Assembly (NCBI RefSeq): GCF_002019735.1
Contig: NZ_KV917378.1
Location: forward strand, 1,886,869 to 1,950,868
Direction of reading: 5' to 3'
Source of the DNA: Salipaludibacillus agaradhaerens
GTDB lineage: Bacteria > Bacillota > Bacilli > Bacillales > Salisediminibacteriaceae
DNA: 64,000 nt
The translations under genes were made by a program, and so were the position numbers. Shown in pieces: positions 55,153 through 63,883 of this stretch (position 1 is the first letter of the stretch; each line of letters opens with the position of its first letter). Below the pieces are notes generated by a model that made no database searches, was not told the DNA's origin, and saw nothing but the letters and a program-made list of their open reading frames with translations.

Positions 55153-56688
55153 TTAAGTATTGTTTTTCCGATATTTTGACGGGGAAATACCAACGTATTT
55201 CTTAAACTTACTATGAAAATAATCAACATGAGAATAGCCTACCATTTCAGCTACTTGATACACTTTATAGCCCTGTAATAAATATTCCTTTGCGTGACGA
55301 ATACGGACGTGATCTAAATAAGTATTAAAATAGTCACCAGTATAACGTTTAAATAATTTACCTAAATAGGCACTATTATAATTAAAAACCTCCGCTAACT
55401 TTTCAAGCTTTAAATTTTCATTGTAGTGTGTTTCCATCATGAATAGTAGCTTCTTTAACTGGCCATCAGCCTGTGAATAATCCAGCTGATTAAACAAACA
55501 TGAAATAAGTTCTTCGGTAAATTGTAAGAGATCCTCTATATGAGCGATACTGTGAATTCGTGTCACTTTATCTAGAGCGTGTTTGATCGGTTTGGACCTG
55601 TCAGATTTGGATGCTAGCAACTTGTTTAGAACCGTTGTAAGAACCGTTATATATCGCTGCTTTACTATTCGTTCACATGTGTTAAAGTCCCCTGCAAAGC
55701 GAATATTCTCAACGAGTGAAGGGATGGACTGATAAACGCCTACCTCTAACGCAGCATATAATTGATGTACTAGCGTGTCACAATCACATGTCACTTCAGG
55801 TGTTAAACGGCCTTCCTTTTCTGCATACAGGAGCTCCCCCCGTGGATAGAAGAACTTTTTCCGAATAAGATTACGAGCTGTTTCAAACGATGTATGCAAG
55901 GTTTCTAACCGCTCAACACTTCCCCCGAGTGCTGCGGTGATATCATAATGCTCTTCTGCCATAGCCGATTTAATTTTCTTATACAAGTCATGCTTTTCCT
56001 TAAATCCCATGGCACCATTTAGCAAGATGCCTACATAAGGCTCATGAAAAAAAACGATCTTGTCCGATGAATGTTGTACTAAAGCTTTCACCCTTTCTTT
56101 TGCTGTACGTAATACTACCTCTCCTGTTTGTTGGTGTTCAACAGACATAACGAGCAGGTCATACATCTCCCAATCTAATTCAGACGCCACTGCATGCTGG
56201 ATGAGTTGTTCTTTCTCTCGTTTTAACATTGGAGGTGTCATGATGACAGAGGTTAAAACGTCCTCTTGTCTTTTCTCCTGTCCATGCTTTGTTAGTAGTA
56301 GTCGCTCTTCTTCTTTTATAAGCTCGGATTTAATACGAGCTAAATAGCCTATCAATTCTTCTTCATCAACAGGCTTTAATAAATAGCCGGCTACATCGTG
56401 TTGGATAGCCTGTCTCGCATAATCAAAGTCAGCATAGCCACTTAACAATAGACATCTTACTCGTTGATCATTCTCCCTAATTGTTTCAATAAACTTTAGA
56501 CCATTCATCCCTGTCATACGAATGTCAGAAATAATCAAATCAGGTGATACATCTTCATATTTTTCTAAGGCAGCTTCTCCATCTTCCGCTGTCCCAGTTA
56601 CATGAAATCCATAATGTTCCCACGAAATGATCGTTTTAAGGCCTTCGCGTACGATCGGCTCATCATCTACAATTAAAACATTGTACAT
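55153..56688 (-). CDS. YesN-type AraC response regulator
   Basis: 511 residues from the ATG preceded by GGGGTG. Receiver about 1-120: 'VLIVDDEPIVREGL' acid pair, phospho-acceptor Asp in 'DLIISDIRMTGMNG', Lys in 'LLKPVDEEEL', all intact. The middle has no clear domain. C-terminal AraC double helix-turn-helix about 410-510: 'FNYNSAYLGKLFKRYTGDYFNTYLDHVRI' and 'VAEMVGYSHVDYFHSKFKKYVGISPSKYRK'. Pairs with the sensor kinase encoded 36 bases upstream and probably activates the divergent-function transporter and glycosidase genes around it. Confidence 0.92.
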   Translation of the reverse strand: MYNVLIVDDEPIVREGLKTIISWEHYGFHVTGTAEDGEAALEKYEDVSPDLIISDIRMTGMNGLKFIETIRENDQRVRCLLLSGYADFDYARQAIQHDVAGYLLKPVDEEELIGYLARIKSELIKEEERLLLTKHGQEKRQEDVLTSVIMTPPMLKREKEQLIQHAVASELDWEMYDLLVMSVEHQQTGEVVLRTAKERVKALVQHSSDKIVFFHEPYVGILLNGAMGFKEKHDLYKKIKSAMAEEHYDITAALGGSVERLETLHTSFETARNLIRKKFFYPRGELLYAEKEGRLTPEVTCDCDTLVHQLYAALEVGVYQSIPSLVENIRFAGDFNTCERIVKQRYITVLTTVLNKLLASKSDRSKPIKHALDKVTRIHSIAHIEDLLQFTEELISCLFNQLDYSQADGQLKKLLFMMETHYNENLKLEKLAEVFNYNSAYLGKLFKRYTGDYFNTYLDHVRIRHAKEYLLQGYKVYQVAEMVGYSHVDYFHSKFKKYVGISPSKYRKNNT

Positions 56689-56724
56689 TCTTTTCACCCC
56701 GCTTAATTGATGTCACCAGTGACC

Positions 56725-58521
56725 CTAGCGATCGCTGTCCGTTATAACTGGTATTGAAAACGATACAGACATTCCTTCATCAAGTAGACTATCAATTTGC
56801 AAACCTGGCGATTGTTTATACACGAGCCGTAGTCTTTCGTGAACATTTTTTAACCCGATGCGCTGTCCCGGCTCCTCTTCCTCCTTAGTGATAAAGGAGC
56901 TTATTTTTCTCAGCTGTTCATCTGTCATCCCTGGACCATTATCTCGAATTTCCACGTTAATCTCTTCCTGAAAAAGATGAACGTTAACGAAAACTTGTCC
57001 TCCTTCTCGACGATGCTGAATCCCATGAATAACAGCATTTTCTACAAGCGGCTGTATAACTAACGGCGGGATCTCTACCATTGCCACTCGCTCATCTAAA
57101 GTCACGTTATACGTTAAGCGATCTTTAAAACGGAACTTTTGAATGTCTAAATAGGCCTTAACCATTTCAATTTCTTGTTTAATAGGAATGAGTTCACCCG
57201 TCATTTCAATGCTATGCCTCAATAACTTTCCTAGCTTTTTCACCACATGAGCCAGATCCTTTTCTCCTTTTATACTCGCCTCCATGCGAATTGTCTCTAA
57301 TGTGTTAAATAGAAAATGAGGGTGAATTTGGCTTGCTAACATTTTAAATTTCATCGTACTTTGTTTTGTTTCCAGCTCTCGCTTTTCATGATTGTGCTGT
57401 TCAATTTCTTCTAGTAAAGCTTGTATACTCAGTGTCATGAGGTTAAATTGGTGCGAAAGCTCACCGATTTCATCCTGCCCTTGAATCTCATGATTGACGG
57501 TTAAGTTGCCTTCGGTGACTTGATGAATATGTTTACTGAGTTCAGCAATTCGTGTTGAAATAAGGTGGGCAAAGCCATAGATTAAGACGAGCGCGACACT
57601 CATACTAATCAGCATAATGACAAAGCCCGTTCTGCTAAGCCTGTCAGCATCCTCTACAATGTCGGAATCTGATATGACTGCAACGAGCCTAAGATCATTT
57701 GCACTATTTTCAAGCAGAATTGGGTCTACGATCACATGAGATGGTTCATCAAAAACAGTCTCTCTCAATGTGCCTTCTTTCTCTTCTACTAACACCGGTA
57801 TGATCATCGTTTCGGATAACTGTGTACCGATAAGTTCTTGTTGGTTGCCGGCAACGACATGATGATCAGCATCAATAATCATTAATGGCACGACCTCTTG
57901 AGCTAATATCCAATTTAAGTAATTCGTATTTAGCTCAACATCAATAATCCCATAGGTGTCATCATTCGGATAATGAACGATACGTGTCAATGTTAACTGG
58001 TTCCCTTCCCCCTTTTCCATTGCGGCCTCTTTATAATGCCACAACAGCAGTCCTCTACTATTATGGGCGGCTTTATACCAAGCTGATCTTCTCATTTCCT
58101 CAGACAAAGGGATGAATTGCCAATTATTTAACATCGTTTCATTTTCTACAAAAAAGCGAATAGTCGAGATGCCTGTGTATAACCGTTCACTATTATCAAA
58201 TGTATTATAATGGCTATACGCTTGCACCACCTCATAAATAGATGTATATTCTGTCGTGACTAAATCCTTCAACCTTTGATCAACTAACGCATAATTTACC
58301 ACATTAATCGCTGGCGTAATCACTTCACTTACACGTGTCTTAATCCTAGCCATATCAGCAGTCGTTTGCTCAATCGTATTATTTAAAGCTGTTTTTCTAA
58401 GCTCTGCCGTTAACACCCCTCCTACAATTAAGAGGGGAACGAAGACGACAACAAAAAAGGATATTATTAACTTCTGTCTTATTTTAATATGATTAAATTG
58501 TCTCCATATCGCCTTTATCAT
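56725..58521 (-). CDS. YesM-type sensor histidine kinase
   Basis: 598 residues from the ATG with GAGG in front; a GTG six codons earlier is possible. Two membrane helices (about 16-38 and 295-318) flank an extracellular sensor domain of about 250 residues. Then HAMP (about 320-370), the phosphorylated His in 'ASQIHPHFLFNTLETIRM', and an ATPase domain with N-box 'QPLVENAVIHGI' and 'IRDNGPGM'. It probably senses an extracellular oligosaccharide or the loaded binding protein and phosphorylates the YesN partner. A perfect cre site lies 212 bases upstream. Confidence 0.92.
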   Translation of the reverse strand: MIKAIWRQFNHIKIRQKLIISFFVVVFVPLLIVGGVLTAELRKTALNNTIEQTTADMARIKTRVSEVITPAINVVNYALVDQRLKDLVTTEYTSIYEVVQAYSHYNTFDNSERLYTGISTIRFFVENETMLNNWQFIPLSEEMRRSAWYKAAHNSRGLLLWHYKEAAMEKGEGNQLTLTRIVHYPNDDTYGIIDVELNTNYLNWILAQEVVPLMIIDADHHVVAGNQQELIGTQLSETMIIPVLVEEKEGTLRETVFDEPSHVIVDPILLENSANDLRLVAVISDSDIVEDADRLSRTGFVIMLISMSVALVLIYGFAHLISTRIAELSKHIHQVTEGNLTVNHEIQGQDEIGELSHQFNLMTLSIQALLEEIEQHNHEKRELETKQSTMKFKMLASQIHPHFLFNTLETIRMEASIKGEKDLAHVVKKLGKLLRHSIEMTGELIPIKQEIEMVKAYLDIQKFRFKDRLTYNVTLDERVAMVEIPPLVIQPLVENAVIHGIQHRREGGQVFVNVHLFQEEINVEIRDNGPGMTDEQLRKISSFITKEEEEPGQRIGLKNVHERLRLVYKQSPGLQIDSLLDEGMSVSFSIPVITDSDR

Positions 58522-58610
58522 CTCGCAAGCCTCGTTCACTAAATTAGCAAAAGTTAGTCTTCTTCACTCTTTCTATAAACCGTATGCAGACACGTCACTA
58601 AACCATTCAT

Positions 58611-58718
58611 AAAACGAACCTTCAATCAGTTGGTGTTTTTACTGATTGGTCAGACATAAGCATCCGTTGTCTCCCACCTAAATAGCTTTTTGAGGAGGGC
58701 CTTTTACGGACGGTTCTC
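58611..58718 (+). repeat. Dispersed structured intergenic repeat, copy H
   Basis: AAAACGAACCTTCAATCAGT, a shortened hairpin closing with ACTGATTGGT, CATCCGTTGTCTCCCACCTA, TTTTTGAGGAGGG and CTTTTACGGACGGTTCTC. The TAATCAGGACATT block is shortened to GACATAAG. It lies 15 bases from a perfect cre site in the yesM promoter region. Confidence 0.75.
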
Positions 58719-58732
58719 TCGCAAACAAATTA

Positions 58733-58746
58733 AGATAGCGCTTTCA
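58733..58746 (-). promoter_or_regulatory. Perfect cre (CcpA) site upstream of yesM
   Basis: On the minus strand TGAAAGCGCTATCT fits the cre consensus TGWAARCGYTWNCW at all 14 positions. It lies between GH95 and yesM and would impose carbon catabolite repression on yesMN when glucose is available. It could also affect read-through from GH95. Confidence 0.8.
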
Positions 58747-58822
58747 TTTTACAATGAACCTACAGACAATTATACAGGGATTTTTTCGCATGAAATCATG
58801 CACTTTTTAGAGGTTTGCTCAG

Positions 58823-61189
58823 TCACTTAACAGTTAACATTAATTCCTTACGTTCATTCGCTTTAAAAAATAAGGGGACCTCTGTTTGATCAGGGTGAAT
58901 CGTTTCCTCTTTTCCGTTAATGGCGATTTGTTCAATACCATGTCTATATACGAGCTGAACATGCTGTACTTTGTGAGAGGTGATGGTGACGTTGATGGTT
59001 TTACTTTCTAAATGCCACGTTATTTTGTTAAGCGTTAGCTGACCTTTACAGAGCATACCAGTTAGGGAGCCGCTCGATAATGCTTTTGGTAAAGCCGGTA
59101 GTAATTCCAGAAACCCATGACGGCTACAGACTAGCATCTCCATTATTAACGAAGGGAGACTGCAATTTGCGTCCACATTATAAATTCTTCTCCCTGGATT
59201 ATGAGCAGTCACAAGACTAGTGTATATATAATCACTTGAAAGGAACCAACGAAGATTTTCTTCAACTAAATCTACCCTCTTTAGTCGTGCTGCCACGAGT
59301 CCAGAGTGCATCACACCATGAGCAGAACCATTGCCCCGTTCCTTTTTCTCTAATGCTATCGCAGCCGCCCGAAACCATTCTGGTGTCTCTTCAGGTGTCA
59401 CTTCATCACCTGGCCATACTGGATACAAATGAGATAGATGCCGATGATCATAACGGTCGTGTAACGCCTCATGGATCCACTCTTTAAGTGCCCCATCTTC
59501 GTTGGTCATATAGTCAGGAAGTTGTGCCAAAAGAGCTTCCCACACAGGAATTTCCTCTTCTTCTATTTGAAGCTCTTTACATGTTTTAATGAGGTGTGTC
59601 ATGATTTCTTTCGTCACAGCAATATCCATCGTGGCATTAATCGTTGCCTGATGTTCCTGCCAGCCTGCTGCTATTTTCTCTGCGGAAATAATCGGTGTGT
59701 TTTCTGGTGAATAAGAAGGAATGAACAGCCATTTCCCGTTCTCATCAGTTTCAGTTAAAAAATCTTCATAGAAAAGAGCAATTTTTTTCATTAGCGGTAG
59801 CACACGATTTTTAAAAAAGGTAGTGTCTTCTGTAATTTCATACCATTCATAAAATGGAAGAGCAAGCCATCCAGCTGCTGCGGTCCAGAAACCTAATGGC
59901 CAATCCTCATTAAAATGGGTATGAATATTATGATTGCCATCTGTCCGACTTCCTGCTAAATAGCCACGGCACCCGTACAAAGTTTTAGCATTGTCTTCCC
60001 AATCAGGGGCAATTTTTTCAATTAAGTAGAAATAACTCTCCAATGCTTCGCTCATATTACCGATAGCCGCCCCCGAAATTGCCAAGTTAAGGTTAGCATC
60101 CACCGTAAAATCACCGCTCCATGGTGGCCGCCAATCCCCTGTCCACAAGCCGACCAAATTCGGTGGATAATCCCCTGACGAACATAACAAAACATATCGC
60201 CCCATCTCAAACATTTTCTGTAACAGATGCGGATCAAGCTCACCTGTTTGCTCAGCTAATAACTGTTCTGTCATAACACGTCGTTCTGTGTTTTCACCCA
60301 GTGTGAGAGTCATTCTATTGTAGATCTCTTCATGTACTAGGCGATGGGCGTTCATGAGTTCCTCATAGGAAATAGAAGCAAGAGTCTTAAGTTCCATCTT
60401 CATTCTTGATAATGTGGCATCTTTTTGTTTCGCATAATCGGTAAGGGGGACAATTCGCGTCACAATGGTGATTTCCTTCGTTCCTTTTATATGAAGACTC
60501 TCTTTTTCTGCCGTGATTGTTCCCTCACCCGTGGAGACAATAGACATCCCAGCATACCCTTTTTTCGTTTTTTCATAGGAACAAGTAAAAGATAGATCAT
60601 GCCCTGATGCGCTTATTTCTGTCAATTCCACCCCTTCTTCAGGCATTAAATCATCAATGGAAAGCTCTGCATGAATGAAAGCACCATCAGCGGAAGAAAG
60701 ACGTATAATGATGGCATTGTGAGTACGGGAGCTAAAATGTTGCTTAAAGAACCTTCCTCTTATATCCTGCCAATGGACTGAAACCTCACCTGACGTAAAG
60801 TCAACCGTACGAAAATAATGTGATACCTCTCCTACTTGATTCGTTTGGAGATTTAACGCATATGCAGGGTGATAAGCGTCCGTAAAATAAAGAGGATGGC
60901 CCGATTTTTTTGAAAATAATGCAGCCGCGTCTTTAAATTTCCCTCGCTTCATTAATGCTTTAACTTCATTGACATATGGAAACAAGTCATTGTTGTGAAT
61001 AATGCTGTCATGAAAAGGCTCGTACAGCTTTTCATGATTTAAAATGATCGTCTCATTTAAAGGATCTCCATAAATAAGGGCACCTATCGTGCCATTACCT
61101 GTGACAAGTGCTTCCTCCCAACGTTGTGCCGGCTTACCGCTTGTCAGTCCCTTCTTAGGAAATTTAGTTATGGCGTATTCCTCACGCAT
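58823..61189 (-). CDS. GH95 alpha-L-fucosidase-like glycoside hydrolase
   Basis: 788 residues with AGGAGGGG before the ATG and no signal peptide. N-terminal beta-sandwich about 5-270 ('GNGTIGALIYGDPLNETIILNHEKLY'), then an (alpha/alpha)6 barrel with 'NLVGLWTGDWRPPWSGDFTVDANLNL', the general acid Glu496 in 'PSYSPEN', and 'HRHLSHLYPVWPGDEV' holding the base-assisting residues. GH95 enzymes cleave alpha-1,2-fucose or alpha-L-galactose. The usual 'MNYWPAE' stretch after the Asn-x-Asn pair is replaced by 'LNLAISGAAIGN', so specificity may deviate. In this locus it would strip the fucose of fucogalacto-xyloglucan fragments. Confidence 0.88.
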   Translation of the reverse strand: MREEYAITKFPKKGLTSGKPAQRWEEALVTGNGTIGALIYGDPLNETIILNHEKLYEPFHDSIIHNNDLFPYVNEVKALMKRGKFKDAAALFSKKSGHPLYFTDAYHPAYALNLQTNQVGEVSHYFRTVDFTSGEVSVHWQDIRGRFFKQHFSSRTHNAIIIRLSSADGAFIHAELSIDDLMPEEGVELTEISASGHDLSFTCSYEKTKKGYAGMSIVSTGEGTITAEKESLHIKGTKEITIVTRIVPLTDYAKQKDATLSRMKMELKTLASISYEELMNAHRLVHEEIYNRMTLTLGENTERRVMTEQLLAEQTGELDPHLLQKMFEMGRYVLLCSSGDYPPNLVGLWTGDWRPPWSGDFTVDANLNLAISGAAIGNMSEALESYFYLIEKIAPDWEDNAKTLYGCRGYLAGSRTDGNHNIHTHFNEDWPLGFWTAAAGWLALPFYEWYEITEDTTFFKNRVLPLMKKIALFYEDFLTETDENGKWLFIPSYSPENTPIISAEKIAAGWQEHQATINATMDIAVTKEIMTHLIKTCKELQIEEEEIPVWEALLAQLPDYMTNEDGALKEWIHEALHDRYDHRHLSHLYPVWPGDEVTPEETPEWFRAAAIALEKKERGNGSAHGVMHSGLVAARLKRVDLVEENLRWFLSSDYIYTSLVTAHNPGRRIYNVDANCSLPSLIMEMLVCSRHGFLELLPALPKALSSGSLTGMLCKGQLTLNKITWHLESKTINVTITSHKVQHVQLVYRHGIEQIAINGKEETIHPDQTEVPLFFKANERKELMLTVK

Positions 61190-61233
61190 GCTATCCCCTC
61201 CTGGATAAATGATTAGTTAGTGGGCATTTATCA

Positions 61234-61247
61234 TGAAAGCACTTACA
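61234..61247. promoter_or_regulatory. cre (CcpA) site upstream of the GH95 gene
   Basis: TGAAAGCACTTACA matches the cre consensus TGWAARCGYTWNCW at 13 of 14 positions (A instead of the central G). It lies 45 bases before the GH95 start, a suitable position to block transcription. Confidence 0.6.
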
Positions 61248-61326
61248 TAATATCATATGTTTTTCTGAAAAGAACTAGAGGAATCATTGATTTTAACCAT
61301 GACTAATTAGTGTTAGGTGGCTGGAT

Positions 61327-61520
61327 TTCAGCAACAGGATTCCAAGTTTCAGCACTAACCTCTGGTTTTTCAGCATTAAAGCCTCTTATTTGCGCAACTC
61401 TATCCTGATTTTCAGCAACCCCTATTGAGTTCAGCATTAACCTCTAGTTTTTCAGCAACAAATCTTCTTTTTTACGCAGCTACTCCTGGGTTTTCAGCAA
61501 CCCCATCCTAATTTTCAGCA
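61327..61520. repeat. Tandem array of 21-bp degenerate units (TTCAGCA)
   Basis: Ten units start at 61327, 61348, 61369, 61390, 61411, 61430, 61451, 61472, 61493 and 61514. Eight carry TTCAGCA exactly; those at 61390 (TTGCGCA) and 61472 (TTACGCA) are degenerate. Every spacing is 21 bases except one of 19. The remainder of each unit is variable but often has CCTC or CCTA. The array fills the gap between GH95 and GH42 genes. It is not coding on either strand. Confidence 0.9.
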
Positions 61521-61547
61521 ACTCTCCGCCTTTTCCGAGACAATGTA

Positions 61548-61582
61548 ACCCCCCTGTACCATTTCGATACAAGGGGGGGCTT
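61548..61582 (-). terminator. Terminator of the GH42 gene
   Basis: Minus strand CCCCCCTTGTA pairs with TACAGGGGGG around the loop TCGAAATGG, then TTACATTGT. GC-rich stem, weak T-tract, 6 bases after the stop. Confidence 0.75.
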
Positions 61583-61588
61583 ACGATC

Positions 61589-63607
61589 CTATTTCAAAAT
61601 CATCACATCACGGGGGGCTATGGTCACCTCGCCCTTCACTATCTGGCCTGTTAGTAAATTAAGCTTTTCTTTTCCTATTTGAAAGTTAGCTGGAGAGCTA
61701 TTATGGTTCAGAATAAATAAATAAGTTTGGTCGCCTTTCACGCGTTCGGTCACTTCCACACCATCAGGAGTGTTTAGTAGAGGGTTAATCTGTTTTTGGT
61801 CACATAGAGAAGCTACCAAATCTGTCACAAAGCGTTGTTCTGCACTTGATCCTACATAGATTGCTTGGCCGTTCCCAAATGAATTGGATGTAACCACTGG
61901 GGTGTTGGCATAAAAGTCCGTTCCATAATGGGCGAGAACCTCCGCCCCTTCGCTGTGAATAATGTCAAACAATAATCGACACTCATAGCGGCCTGATAAG
62001 CGGCCCCAGTCATCCGCTACTACAATCTCATTCGCATGCTTTGGATCGAGGGCATCAATCTCTTCCACCCAGATTCCCAGTAAGTCACGTAATTCACCAG
62101 GGTAGCCTCCAACTGTTACGAGATCATGTTCATTGACTATACCGCTAAAATAAGTGGTAATGAACGTACCACCATTTTTGACAAACGCTTTCAATTTATC
62201 AGCATAGCCGCTTTTAACCATATATAAGACAGGGGCAATGACGATGTCGTATTGGTTTAAATCCTCATCAACACCGATTAGGTCAATAGGAATATTTCTG
62301 TCATACAAGGCTTTATAATATTTATGAACTTCATCTACATAATCAAGGGAGACAGATGGGCCACTTGATAAATTGATAGCCCAGCGATTTTCCCAATCAA
62401 ACACGATAGCTACTTTCGCATTCACTCTTGCATCTAACAATCTATCAGATAAGTTCTCCAACTCCTTACCTAATTCTGCCGTTTCACGGAAAACACGTGT
62501 ATGCTCATGGCCGACATGCTCGATCACGGCCCCATGATATTTCTCACAAGCACCGATAGACCGACGTAGTTGGAAAAACATAATTGTATCCGCGCCATGG
62601 GCGATAGCTTGATAACTCCATAACCGCATAACACCTGGTCGTTTAAGGGCATTATAAGGCTGCCAATTTTGTTGACTCGGTGTCTGCTCCATGAGCATAA
62701 ACGGCTGTCCACTTCTTAACCCACGCATTAAATCATGATTCATGGCCGTCAAGCTTACGGGGGTGTCGATTCCAGGGTAACTATCCCAAGACACAACGTC
62801 CATTTCTTTCCCCCATTTAAAATAGTCTAGTTCTGGGTATGTCCCCATTAGGTTTGTTGTAATAGGGACGTCTGGTGTATGCTTTTTAAGCGCATTATAC
62901 TCGATTTTATAACATTCTAATAAACTTTCAGATTGAAAAATACGATAGTCCAGTGAAATACCTTGAAAAGCAGAGACATTTCCTTCTCCCTCTTCACTTA
63001 GCGCATTCGGAGGAACAATTTCTTCCCAATCGTAGAATGTATGGCCCCAAAACCTTGTATTCCATGTCTTGTTAAGCCGGGTAAGGGATCCATATTTCTT
63101 TTTTAACCATTCTCTAAAAGCAGAAGCACAATTTTCACAATAACAATACCCACCATATTCATTCGACACGTGCCATATTAAAACACCTGGGTGATTTTTA
63201 TATCTTTCTCCAAGCTTATCAGCCATTCGTTCTGAATACTTACGATAGGTTGGGCTGTTCGGACATGAATTATGCCGCCCGCCAAAAGCCCGTTTTCTCC
63301 CTTGAAAATCAACTCTTAAGACATCAGGATACTTGCGGGCCATCCATGCTGGATGAGCGCCTGTACTTGTTGCCAAACATGTGTATATCCCATTGTCATA
63401 AAGCCTGTTAATATGCGCATCAAGGCCACTGAAGTCATACGTTGTTTCGTCGGGCTGGTTAAGTGCCCAAGAAAACACATTCAACGTAGCTACATCGATG
63501 CCAGCTAATTTAAACATGCGCACATCGTCATCCCATACATCCTTATCCCACTGTTCAGGATTGTAATCACCACCATACCAAATTTTAGGTAGTTGTTTAC
63601 TAATCAT
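61589..63607 (-). CDS. GH42 beta-galactosidase
   Basis: 672 residues with AAGGAGG before the ATG and no signal peptide. 'KIWYGGDYNPEQWDKDVWDDD' is the family start. Acid/base Glu150 in 'WHVSNEYGG', nucleophile Glu307 in 'FMLMEQTPSQQNW', and four cysteines (115, 155, 157, 160) that form the zinc site of many GH42 enzymes. The trimerisation (about 390-600) and C-terminal beta domains are complete. It would remove beta-galactose from side chains of xyloglucan oligosaccharides once GH95 has taken off fucose. It is divergent from an AraC-type regulator. Confidence 0.93.
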   Translation of the reverse strand: MISKQLPKIWYGGDYNPEQWDKDVWDDDVRMFKLAGIDVATLNVFSWALNQPDETTYDFSGLDAHINRLYDNGIYTCLATSTGAHPAWMARKYPDVLRVDFQGRKRAFGGRHNSCPNSPTYRKYSERMADKLGERYKNHPGVLIWHVSNEYGGYCYCENCASAFREWLKKKYGSLTRLNKTWNTRFWGHTFYDWEEIVPPNALSEEGEGNVSAFQGISLDYRIFQSESLLECYKIEYNALKKHTPDVPITTNLMGTYPELDYFKWGKEMDVVSWDSYPGIDTPVSLTAMNHDLMRGLRSGQPFMLMEQTPSQQNWQPYNALKRPGVMRLWSYQAIAHGADTIMFFQLRRSIGACEKYHGAVIEHVGHEHTRVFRETAELGKELENLSDRLLDARVNAKVAIVFDWENRWAINLSSGPSVSLDYVDEVHKYYKALYDRNIPIDLIGVDEDLNQYDIVIAPVLYMVKSGYADKLKAFVKNGGTFITTYFSGIVNEHDLVTVGGYPGELRDLLGIWVEEIDALDPKHANEIVVADDWGRLSGRYECRLLFDIIHSEGAEVLAHYGTDFYANTPVVTSNSFGNGQAIYVGSSAEQRFVTDLVASLCDQKQINPLLNTPDGVEVTERVKGDQTYLFILNHNSSPANFQIGKEKLNLLTGQIVKGEVTIAPRDVMILK

Positions 63608-63775
63608 ATGATTTCCTCCTTTTTTGACCGAATACCTGTTTAAAAAAGTCCCGATCTACTAGTGGCAACAGGGATTAGATCAGTATCATTATAAATAGAT
63701 TGTAACCCCTTACAAATATGGGTGAAATATAATATTATAGATATGGATATAAGAATAAGGAAATATTTATCCCAG

Positions 63776-63850
63776 ATAACGGACGCTCATGTCCTAATTT
63801 ACGCAACGACCAACCAGTGGGAGCATTCCACTGATTGAAGGTTCGTTTTA
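63776..63850 (-). repeat. Dispersed structured intergenic repeat, copy I (short form)
   Basis: Reading leftwards: AAAACGAACCTTCAATCAGT, hairpin 1 closing with CCCACTGGTTGG, GTTGCGTAAATTAGGACATG, AGCGTCCGTTATCTGGG. As in copy F, the second hairpin is missing. It lies in the divergent promoter region between GH42 and the AraC-type gene. Confidence 0.75.
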
Positions 63851-63883
63851 TTCGAATGATTTCTTTAGAGGGGCCACTTTCAT

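Noticed and set aside
61327-61520. The 21-bp array as a CRISPR array
   Set aside because: Only about seven bases are conserved per unit, the spacing is far too short for repeat plus spacer, and no cas genes are present.
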